Shown piece after piece: positions 12,345 through 21,688 of a DNA stretch of 64,000 nt (positions are counted from its first letter, which is position 1; the number at the start of each line of letters is the position of its first letter). This stretch comes from Fallopia convolvulus. Taxonomy: Eukaryota > Streptophyta > Magnoliopsida > Caryophyllales > Polygonaceae. Both the position numbers and the translations under genes were made by a program. The notes beneath the pieces were generated by a model that searched no databases, was not told the DNA's origin, and was given only the letters and a program-made list of their open reading frames with translations. The stretch is from NCBI GenBank assembly GCA_964016875.1, contig OZ024719.1:70813224-70877223 (forward strand), given 5' to 3'.

Positions 12345-12568
12345 AACATTCTACTTTTAGACCAACAAGCATGTAGCGTAGTGGAAGGGGCTACGCTTCC
12401 CTTCGTTGAGGTCGAGTGTTCGATTCTCAGTGGAGGAGAAATGAACTTGTTGGGAGAGCAGATCCCACCCAAAATAAAAGGGCCCTCGCAAGACTCGAAC
12501 TCTAAACGTAGGCGTTTGATGGAGCAAAGCTCTCCGCTGAACTAGGGTGGCAATGACTAAAAAAAAAA
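12345..12568. mobile_element. Insertion carrying two convergent tRNA-like (SINE-type) heads
   Basis: The plus strand at 12369-12435 has pol III box-like sequences (TAGCGTAGTGG and GTTCGATTCTC). The minus strand at 12480-12553 has another pair (TAGTTCAGCGG and GAGTTCGAGTC). They point toward each other. The paralogous site upstream of copy B (about 17845-17865) lacks the segment and reads straight through, giving an empty-site control. Neither head folds into a good tRNA, so these are SINE-derived rather than functional tRNAs. Confidence 0.6.
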
Positions 12569-13084
12569 ATATTTGGTACTTTTACTGTTTTAGTTATTAA
12601 TTCCATATGTGACCATACAGTTTTTTTTTTCTTTTTTTAATGATTGGGAACTCATTTTCTGTAGCAAACTCCGGACTCTTGATCTAGCTAACAAAGACCA
12701 TGAACCAGCTAACACAATAGATTTTTAAACAAATGAAAGGACGGAGGCTATAATGGAACCCAAAACCTTTTAACATCTCCTAATGGGGTGACTTTGCAAA
12801 AATTTATAGTAAATAACATAATCCATGGAGCTAAAATTTGAGCATTCACAAACCATAATCATAAATTTCTAAGTTACCAAACATAAAAGATTCAAAAACC
12901 CTTTTAGAACAAAATGTGTTTTTATTTGAATTGAAATATGCGAAATGTAGTTATATTTCACGTGTTTCAAGGCAAATAAAATGATATTTTGCCCCAAAAG
13001 TGTTTGATCCCAATTTTTGTATCGAAAACACTTTTAGAACATCAATAGGCTGTTTATATTGAATCATCATCAAATGAACTTTGA
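12569..13084. other. Upstream flank of copy A
   Basis: Its first part resembles 17860-17960 upstream of copy B, consistent with the segmental duplication. No gene is seen. Confidence 0.55.
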
Positions 13085-13724
13085 GACTTAGAAAATGTAG
13101 ATAATAGTATGCAAAGTCTACATACATTTAGAGGGCATTCCTTTTGATTCCTTCTTCTTCTTCTTCCTATTTGTGTATCGTCTTGGTTTAATTGGATCGA
13201 TCTTCTTCATTGATCCTTTCTTCTTTCTCTTCATGTCTTTCTTCTTTCTCTTCATGTCCAAAGATTAAATCTTTTTAGGGAAGAGTATCAATTCAGCACC
13301 ATTCAACAATTAGTTTGTCGATCACAGCATTGGCTGCTCACTTTGTTCTTTCTGTGATCTAGGGTTTTCTATATATGAGCAAGACTGTCTAAAAATATGA
13401 GAGTTAATATTCTATAAATTAGTGTATTTTTTTCTTAACTAAATTATAAAAAAAATACATGAAAACTGAAAAAATAGATGTTGTTTGGTACTAATTAATT
13501 GTTTTCTCTTCATAAAGAAAAAGAAATAGTTAATTGAATGAAGAATATTTCTGAACGGAAAATTTTGAAAAAAGTAAAGCAAATAAATAGATGAAAATTA
13601 TTTGAAAAAAGAAAAGAAAGAAAGAGCAGTGCATAAATAATTTCTTTTTTTCTTTATGAAGATAAACAATTTATTTTAATTGAATATAGAGTATTAATAA
13701 ATATAGATTTAGGCAAAAAATCTA

Positions 13725-14048
13725 CTCCCTCCGTCCCGAAAGTTTGTCCTAAAGGACAACTTTCACATATATTAAGAAATGGGTAGAAAAGATGAAGTGG
13801 CCAATAGGGTGAAGGGAGAGAGTGTGATTGTGATGGGTAAAAGTGGGAAGAAAGAGAAAAAAAAAAGGAAAAGACTAAAATGGGTTTGAAGGGGTAGATT
13901 TTTTGTTAGATAATAGGGGGTAAAAGATGAGATAAAATGAGGGTAATATTGTAAGAAAAATTGATATAAAAAGAAAGTTGAAAAGGTGGACAAACTTTAT
14001 GGAACGTCCAAAGAGGAATACAAGACAAACTTTCGGGGACGGAGGGAG
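13725..14048. mobile_element. Stowaway MITE (Tc1/mariner)
   Basis: Termini CTCCCTCCGTCCCGAAAG and CTTTCGGGGACGGAGGGAG are inverted and flanked by TA on both sides (13723-13724, 14049-14050). This is the diagnostic plant Stowaway signature. The 324-bp interior has no coding capacity. Confidence 0.92.
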
Positions 14049-14050
14049 TA

Positions 14051-14714
14051 CTATATATATAAAAGCAATAAGGTTTGGAGCCTTCTCATTACGCCACCTA
14101 GGATTTCGCCACATGTCGATCCTATATTAAGTCACCTCATATTTTTACACGTGTCATTTTCTTATAATTTAGATGTTTTTATAAATATTCCATGTCATAG
14201 TCCACGTGTAAATTTTTTTCCATATCACTCATATATTATGTACACATCATATTGCCACATAATCTATAAATATCAATCAATTTTTTAATTTTTTATATAT
14301 TGGATTACAATGTTTTTTTGGAAATTTATTTACATATTAAAATATTTTTTACCATATATTTATGATCCTAATAACTCTCCAATATAATCTACCAAAAAAA
14401 CTCATATAAATATATACCGAAATCTTATCCTATAATATAAATATGTAGCGAGATCTTATCATATAATATATACCGAGATCTTATCCTATAATATGTCAAG
14501 TCAATTTTATTTGCCAATCCATATTAAATGTCCCATTATTTTCATTTTTGTTATCAAAATCTTTAATTGAGAATCATGCTTTTTTTACAATTTATATAAA
14601 TCACCAATTCACAATTATTATTTATATTATATTATTATTTATTAATATCTTTTTTATAGTATATCTAAAAAAATATCGATTCATAGTCGTGCAGGGTACG
14701 ACGGAGACAACTAG
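14051..14714 (+). mobile_element. Non-autonomous Helitron-like element
   Basis: The right end shows a hairpin (GTCGT at 14686-14690 pairing with ACGAC at 14698-14702) followed by CTAG at 14711-14714 and then T, as Helitron 3' ends do. The same terminus occurs at 30183-30211. The 5' end is placed just after the Stowaway MITE at CTATATATATAAAAG and lacks a clear TC, so that boundary is approximate. Confidence 0.6.
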
Positions 14715-14814
14715 TATATAGAAAAGAAGAAAAAGGTTAAAGTGCCCCCATAGGCCATAGGTTAGTCAATCATTTATAAGAAATAAAATGCCCAAAGATG
14801 TATAAACTTAGTGC

Positions 14815-14895
14815 CTTCATGCATCTAGTCAAACGGTAAAGATTTCAGGTATGACCGTATGAGGCCTCCGTTTCGACTCATGAAAAATGAGTACT
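14815..14895 (+). repeat. tRNA-like SINE fragment
   Basis: TAGTCAAACGGTAAAG and, about 35 bp on, CCGTTTCGACTCATG resemble pol III A and B boxes. No tRNA fold is complete. Likely a SINE head. Confidence 0.4.
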
Positions 14896-15045
14896 TATAA
14901 TCTGTTGCTTATTTCTCCAAAACTTGTATCATTGATATGGAATTGAATAACATTGGTTAGTATTGAACACAATGAGACACTCATCACCGAGCTTAGCTAA
15001 GTGATGGTTCAGAAAACTCTTGTGGGCCAATGGTAAATCCTCAAA

Positions 15046-15596
15046 ATGTTCCAGTTTATCTGTTGAAGGTCAAACTTTCATAGATTGGTTATCTAGCCAT
15101 CATTATCTTCCCATCAACTAATAGATCATTGTCTCAAAATTTCGATTATTTTATTCTTAGTCCTCCACTTCTTTGACACAAACATTTTCTAATTTGTAGG
15201 TTTCCTTAATAGAAGAAAGAAACATGCTTGACATTTGAGCATTCAGATTGTTTATCTCAACTGAATACTTCTATTATTTTGAAGATACACATGTAGGGTA
15301 TTTTCTCTATCATAAAATCCCAAAAATGGCCTTTGCTTAATGCAATTCTCTCTAGAATGAGTGCTTTATTTGCTTATGAAATGTGAATGAATGAGATCAC
15401 CCACAAAGGCAAGAACGGCCAACAAAAAAAGCAGAGAAAACCATATCAGATCAAGTTGATAGCCCTTGTTCACAGAAATTACATAGTAAAAACTAAAAAA
15501 TCTTTGCATTACAAACCTAAATCTCTTAATTTGTCTTACCATAATTAAATTACACACATCCTAAACATACAAGCAATTAACAGTTACCTACTTACA
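15046..15596. other. Downstream flank of H15-PLATZ copy B
   Basis: Homologous to about 9050-9650 downstream of copy A. It begins exactly where the pseudogene homology ends, so the junction at about 15045 is a likely duplication or recombination breakpoint. No gene. Confidence 0.6.
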
Positions 15597-17539
15597 TCAG
15601 CTGGTTGCAGATGGCACATCAGAATCTTGATCATGCACAAACTGAACCAAGATCAGCATAGTGAGTTGAGAAAGTAGGAGAAAACAATCTTAAGTGTTAT
15701 GAAATATAATAAAGTAAAAAAGTTAGGAAGATTATCATTTTACCTTGCAGTAAAGGGAACAGAACTTGAAGGGTTCAGGGAGATGGCGCTTGCAAGTAAA
15801 ACAAGCAGCGGTGAAATGCTTACGATGCCTAGATTGTACCGTCCTCTTCAAGGAGAGTAGAATTCTACCATTCATAGGGTGGGCTTGAATTCCTGATATG
15901 TCTATATACATCTGAATATGGTGTGCTGTTACTGCATTTTCCCACACTGATCTGTTTATCTGTCAAGATATTTCAAAAGACCTCAATTTATAGTTTTGTA
16001 AAGATATAGAAGACTGAAATGGATAGAAATTATACCCTAATCAGATTATGATCTAGATGATAGATCCGGCACGTGTCACAAAGGGCTCCATTCATGCAAT
16101 CCAAGCAAAATGAATTGCATTTGTTAATATCAGCATCTGAATGAGCCTTGCACTCAGCAAAGAATCTGGTCTGGACTAGTGATTCAAGACAAGACGGATC
16201 TTTTCGTTCTATATAGTCAAATATCTAATCAAGAATGCAAAATTATCAGGATAAGTTGACATTAGTATTTAGGGCTTGTTTGGATTGCACATTATAATGC
16301 TTTTCTACATTAAATCCTGCATTATAATGCAGACTTTTACATTATAATGTGCAATCCAAACAAGCCCTTACTTTTAAACTTTCAAAAGGGAAAGTTACTA
16401 GATACCTGGTTTCCTTCTGATGTCTCTTCATCAGGAAGATCAGAAAAGGCATTGATCATCCATTTCTTCAGGTCTTTCTTCTTTCTCTTGACCAAACCTT
16501 TAGAAGATTCAGCATGTTCATTCAGCATCAGCTCCTTTGTCAAACTCATCTTGGTAATTACTGCATTACACAGTTCAGGTTCATCATCTTCCTCTTGAAA
16601 AACCAGTGCCCGTTTTGCCTTATTCCTCTTCCTTGTACTGATTTCCTTAGATTCTTCATCTTCAAAGCAATTGTCTTCTGAAGTTGGAGTTACATGATTC
16701 AAACTATGTTTTCGCTTTGTTGACCGTGTTGTGTTATCATCTTGCATTGTAGTTAAGTTACGCATCATATAGCGCTTACCGGGGGTAAACACAACAAATC
16801 CCTTGTCACAAAGTTTGTTCAAATGTAGGCTCAGAAATCTCTTGTGAGCAAAAGGCAAGTCCTTGTACTCTGCTTTTATGTATTCTGAAATTGACTCTTC
16901 ACTTGACCCACCATCTTCATTCAACTCAGTTATTGCCTTGTATATCATCTAACACAAAATCCCAAAGTAAGTTATCATTTCAAACATAGGCATCATCACC
17001 ATACCTATAGACTATGGTAGTGTATAATGCTACCATGAAACCTTATCTATCAGTAATTGCTTCTTTTAGGGTTTGTTGGAATATAGTTCTCACTTGGAAA
17101 GTTTGGGTCTAAACAGCCTTTTATATAAAATTAGTTAACTATTTCTCCTATTGTCAATTGATTTCTACTAAGAGAATCTAGTGCTTTCACTTAATTGAGA
17201 TCATGGAAAGTAGATTGTCTAGAAGTATAAATTTGAGTCCAAACTTAGTCAAATGGCAAGTAACATAAGACCAATTGTACAACATTGACCCAGTGCAGAT
17301 TTGACACAGAAATAAACAACAATTCAACAACAACCCATCTCACAAACAGCCAACAAAACGCAAAATTAGAGGGAAAGAAGTGTAAATACTGCAGGATAAG
17401 GAGGATGATTGGGAGTCTGAAGACCAAAAGGGAATGCATTTTGGAGCTGCTCTTCAATTTGCGCAATTTGGGAAGCCAATAATGTCTTCTTTTGATCTGC
17501 AGTTGCCACTTTCATCACCATTTCTCTCAGCTTCTCCAT
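15597..17539 (-). CDS. H15 plus PLATZ fusion protein, copy B
   Basis: Exons 17390-17539, 16406-16948, 16036-16224, 15744-15959 and 15597-15641 join in phase 0 to 380 residues, with the same structure as copy A. Exon 1 is 150 bp in both. The H15 domain (HPPYPA then MIYKAITEL) is followed by a basic linker with KRKKKDLKKW, then PLATZ: ECKAH gives C-x2-H, CLDC and CDTC supply the cysteine pairs, and HLDH supplies the paired histidines. The second cluster is CFTC...FCSLYC. All zinc ligands are kept, and the reading frame survives despite many substitutions relative to copy A, which suggests selection on the whole fusion. The stop TGA lies six codons earlier relative to copy A. Function is inferred as nuclear DNA binding. 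Confidence 0.85.
16272..16367. mobile_element. Mini Tourist-like MITE in intron 2 of copy B
   Basis: 96 bp with inverted ends GGGCTTGTTTGGATTGCA and TGCAATCCAAACAAGCCC and TTA on both sides. It is the counterpart of 10414-10479, so the insertion predates the A/B duplication. Confidence 0.6.
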
Positions 17540-17556
17540 TGTAGCTACAAACCCAA

Positions 17557-17561
<5 letters not shown>

Positions 17562-17604
<43 letters not shown>
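17562..17604. repeat. (GA)n microsatellite in the leader of copy B
   Basis: About 21 GA units lie 23 bp upstream of the start codon (CT repeats in the transcript). Copy A lacks them at the same position. Confidence 0.9.
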
Positions 17605-17606
<2 letters not shown>

Positions 17607-17699
17607 GATTTTGAGGAAGTGTGGGGGGTTAAAGTGAAGAAATTGAGAAAATATTGATGAGAGACAGGTAAAAGTAGCAAATGCAAGCCAAATGGCAAT

Positions 17700-18502
17700 T
17701 AGCATGGCTAAATTCTATGCTGTGCCTGACTGTCTGGGGACACACGCCAATTTGGTGCTACGAATATTATTGAATATTTACATCAAAGATGATGGGTTTT
17801 AATTTTTAGAAAAAAAAATAGTTTTAGACACCAAAATTTGACAAGCTCAAGAGTGGCATATTTGGTACTTTTACTGCTTTAGTTGATAAGGACACAACCT
17901 AGCTTTGGTGCTTCTTTGTGGCTGTGATTCTATATGTGACCATAAAGTTAATTGAAGACTAGAAAGAGGTAATGGTGAAAGTTTAATTACTTGCTACTTA
18001 GATTAAGATGATTTGAAATTAAGGGGAAAAACATAATCCATGGAACTAAAGTGTTTAATTTGAAATAGATTTTTTTAATAAAATTTATAAGTGACTTGTA
18101 TACGCATACTCAACTTGTCCAACCTGAGAATTTTAAAGTTAAACATCACTTGTTTAATACGAAACGAATCTAAATTTGATTCATGAATCTAATGTCATGG
18201 CATCATAATCATTAACTTCTGAGTTACCAGACATACAAAGATTCAAATGATTTGACATAAAAATTACCCATTCTTTTAAATTGCAAGATCTCTATGAATA
18301 GGTACAGAAGTTGACAAAAACAGTTCTCTTAAATAGACACCTACATTAACATTGTGATATATCTTACACAGATATAGGGAATTAATTTGAACTAGTCATA
18401 ACACAACTGATAACACAAGCAAATAACTCACTCCATAACAAGAAACAATAGAGGATGCTTATACTGAAATTATCCTCAAATGTAGATAACAGTGTGCAAA
18501 GT
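17700..18502. other. Intergenic between copy B and gene C
   Basis: Contains the promoter side of copy B and the 3' side of gene C. The stretch around 17840-17960 is homologous to the region upstream of copy A. No gene seen. Confidence 0.5.
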
Positions 18503-19390
18503 CTACATACAAGAGACCATCTTGTTCTTCCTAGTCGGGTATCGTCTTGGCTTTAACGGATCAACCAATTCGGTCTTCTTCTTCTTTGCTTCTTTCTTCT
18601 TTCTCTTGATATCCAAAGATCCAATCTTTCCAGGAAAAACTATCAATTCAGTACCATTCACTGCATTTTGCTCCTGAGTGTCTTTTTCTTTCTGTGCAGG
18701 GTTTTCTATTAACAGCACTCCAATTTGACATTGACTAGTTAAATGTTCATCTCCAGAGCCATGGACTTCAACTTCAACCAACTGATTTTCCACAAGAAAA
18801 GTTGTATCCTTGACCAATGGAATTGAATAACGTTTGCTAGCATTGAGCACAATGAGACCCTCATCACAGAGCTTAGTTAAGTGGTGGTTCAAAACACTCT
18901 TGTGGGCCCATGGCAAATCCTCAAATTGCTCTTTTATGTAGTTGGAAATCGAAGTCTCATTCGACCCATGTTCTTCATTTAGCTCTGTTATTGCCTTGTT
19001 GATCATCTATACTCAATTCCACAATGACCCAGAAAATAAGAAACGTGAATTTTAAAAAAGATATGAACTTTAATCCTTAAACATGATGAAACATAGGCAT
19101 TAGAATGTTAAATCTTCATAAAAGGCCAATGTGAACCGTCAAAATCACAAGATTGTCAATACAGGAAGTACTACCCAGAAACAAAGGAATTCAGAGATGG
19201 AAAAAAAAGAGCAGATTAATTGAATAGAGAGAATAATACAGAGAGATAGAGAGATTACAGAGGCGTAAGTTGGATGGTTGGGAGTGCGAAGGCCATTTGG
19301 AAATTCTTGGTGGAGAAGTTGATCAATGAGGCCAATTTGGGAAGATGATAATGGTTGTTTCTTCTGTGCAATCGCCAGTTTCATCACCAT
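18503..19390 (-). CDS. Short H15-domain protein without PLATZ (gene C)
   Basis: Two exons, 19259-19390 and 18503-19006, join in phase 0 to 211 residues. Exon 1 ends HPTYAS and exon 2 opens MINKAITEL, the same H15 entry as copies A and B. The protein ends in a basic tail (KRKKKEAKKKK and KPRRYPTRKN), and exon 2 runs to its own stop, so there is no PLATZ part. The paralogous start codon survives at 19408, but its fifth codon is TAA (19396-19394) where A and B have an arginine codon. Translation would have to start at the ATG at 19390. The protein may therefore still be made, minus six residues, or the gene may be decaying. Likely a nuclear DNA-binding protein. Confidence 0.7.
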
Positions 19391-19409
19391 TTCTTATAGT
19401 GTCTCCATT

Positions 19410-20060
19410 GTAGAGAGTTGTTTTGATGAAGAGCAAAGATGATGCTTCTTCTCTTTATCTGTCTATGTCCTTTTATAAAACTCTTCAGATTCCTATACAG
19501 TTCAAAAAGAAACTGTCCAGAATTAATCATACTTTAAAATAAATCTAGTTCATTGGCAAAATAATTATAATTAAAGTTCAATTTTTATCTAGATAAATTG
19601 TTTGTAGATGGAGAATGGAAAAGCAAAAGAATCAATTCGATCAAGTACAGCTTCAGTTGGAATTGGCTGTATAAAGTGCAACTCAAGTACAATCTCATGC
19701 CTTAGTTGTGTTGTGGTATTCAGCTGAGCCTTAACTTGTGAAAAACTCAAGCCTATTTCAGTTTCCAACAAAGAAAACTTGCCCAATGTCACAAATAATA
19801 AAGTTCACATACCAAATGTCACAAAAAAAAAACCCAAAGACACATCTTTAACAAGTTACAAGCAGAATAGAATAGACATTTACACTCTTACATTGTGCAT
19901 TCAACAGCGCGCCTAATAAACATCATTACCAGAAACTGTAAACCTGACTACAGTAATTTGCTAAAATAAGTCTGAAAGACAGGATTTTTTTTTTTTTACA
20001 GTCTAGGAGAGGTAAGTTAGGAACTTCTCAAGAGACTTTCAAAGCAACTGCTCACATTTT
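19410..20060. other. Intergenic between gene C and the Nudix gene
   Basis: Gene C promoter plus the 3' side of the Nudix gene. A short minus-strand frame at 19589-19792 has no recognisable family. Nothing else is seen. Confidence 0.5.
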
Positions 20061-21688
20061 TCACCATTTTGAAGATTTGCATTTTGCAGATCTTCCATTT
20101 TCCTTGAGGTAAGGCTTGAAGGCTTCCATAACTTCTTGGTACACTGGCCTTTTATAGTCCACCGCCTGTTTTAAGTACGCGGTGATTAAGCTCCTTGCTT
20201 ATTCAATAACCATAAAAAATAAAGAAGAGAAAAAGAGGATGTTTGTAATGTACCTGCTCTATAACATCTTCAGGATTTTCCCATTTCCACTCAGAGAATT
20301 CAGCGTCGGCTTCTCCATTTGCCAGATTCACTTCACTGTCATCTCCTTTGAACCTCATAAGAAACCTATCAAAACGCGTCTGTCTTTAGAGGAAAACACA
20401 CAGAATGACTGTCTACATAATATAGGAGATGCCTAAATTTTATCCAAAAGATATGCCATTGGGCATTACTGAATATGTTACTTTTGCTGGTTAACATTCG
20501 GCTTAGTCAGTCTTTACTGTCAATTAATTTAGCACGGCCTTACGTTAAAAAGCATTTCTATGAAAAATTAGGGAAAAAATCTAACCATTTCTGTGCCTGG
20601 CCGTGCCATTCGCCTCCCCATAGACGATTAACCTTGGCTTTAACAGCAGGGGGGAAATCATAAGTCAACCAGTTAGGAACCTGCAATTTTGAAAACATGC
20701 CTGAATAAATGAGAAGGGAGCAAAAGATTTGCATTCTATCTGATTAGAACCAGTTATTGTAGGATTCAAGACAGCAGTATTAGAGAGCACAAGTGACCAA
20801 ATGACCGAAACTCTCATGCTAACAATTCAGCAAGAAACAAGAATAATAGGCTAGAATTTTGTCATTATGTTGAGTCCTTGTTTGTTTGATACAAACCTCA
20901 GAAATGATATCAGCAGATGTAATGCCGGTTTCTTCGCGCAATTCTCTAATTGCAGCTGCTTGGGGTCCTTCCCCATCCTCAATACCTCCCTATGGTTGAT
21001 CAGAAAGAATTTGCAGTTATCATCACTGTTTCTATCAAAATATCATAAGTGGACATTCAAAAAGCTTATGACATAAATTTAGCCTCACCTGTGGCATCTG
21101 CCATGCTCCTGGGACATTTAACCTTGAAGCCACAAAAATCTGATGCCATGAAAAGAAAATTTAAGGTCCCTTTCAAAGCTTTCGTAGACATGATTGATTA
21201 GTAAGCCCCAGTTACATGATCCCCATTGAAATACTTGGAAAAGGTAATGAATTTAACTCCATTCATCTATCTACTAAAACAGTCTTCAAGTACATATCAA
21301 TATTCAACTATACATGAGTACTTAAACTCTGCCCACACATAGAACTCATTGTTTATTCTATTCGTCATGGAAATTGCTCAATTTTAACTCGAAAGTATGG
21401 ACTCAAGCTGAAAAGAGAAAGTAATCAATTCTACGATTGGCCAACTAAATGACAAAATTAGAGCAATCGTGTGAATTTCCGATCTCTACTAAGCAAAATC
21501 AGACCTACGAAGAAACAGACATAATCGATTTCAAACCAATCGATCAAAACGAGTGATACCAACATAAAACTATCAATTCCGATGCAAAAGTGGAATCAGA
21601 GAACTTAAAATCAAGGGAAAACCTGATTGTCGGCGTTGATTAGGCAAATTCCGACGTTGGGACGATATCCAGAAGGGAGACCTTCCAT
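20061..21688 (-). CDS. NUDT25: Nudix hydrolase, diadenosine tetraphosphate hydrolase type (NUDT25-like)
   Basis: Six exons (21623-21688, 21089-21139, 20897-20989, 20586-20680, 20254-20365, 20061-20165) join to 173 residues, the usual length for Arabidopsis NUDX25-type enzymes. The Nudix box is complete at residues 40-62 (G40-x5-E46-x7-R54-E55-L56-x-E58-E59-x-G61-I62); the glutamates bind the metal. The N-terminus GYRPNVGICLIN, the WLTYDFPP segment and RLWGGEWHGQ are typical of the plant and bacterial RppH/Ap4A hydrolase branch. The enzyme would cleave asymmetrical dinucleoside polyphosphates, removing Ap4A-type alarmones. There is no transit peptide, so a cytosolic location is likely. All introns are GT-AG. 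Confidence 0.95.

Larger units (their letters stand above)
13085..15045 (-). pseudogene. Broken short-type H15 gene (relic of a gene C paralogue), split by transposons
   Basis: Two blocks match exon 2 of gene C. Block 13085-13375 covers the basic C-terminal tail, ending in a KPRRYTNRKKK stretch. Block 14937-15045 covers the middle of the H15 domain (EDLPLAHKSFLNHHL). They are separated by about 1.56 kb that includes a Stowaway MITE and a Helitron-like element, and about 110 bp of coding sequence is missing at the break. A TAA replaces a glycine codon just before the basic tail, which itself carries a small duplication of KRKKKDM. Exon 1 and the start of exon 2 are absent. It cannot encode the full protein. 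Confidence 0.8.

Noticed and set aside
12369..12553. Two tRNA-like sequences
   Set aside because: A and B boxes are visible, but acceptor and anticodon stems do not pair; treated as SINE heads.
17454..17705. Frame rich in Ser-Leu repeats upstream of copy B
   Set aside because: Translation of the GA/CT microsatellite in the leader, not a protein.
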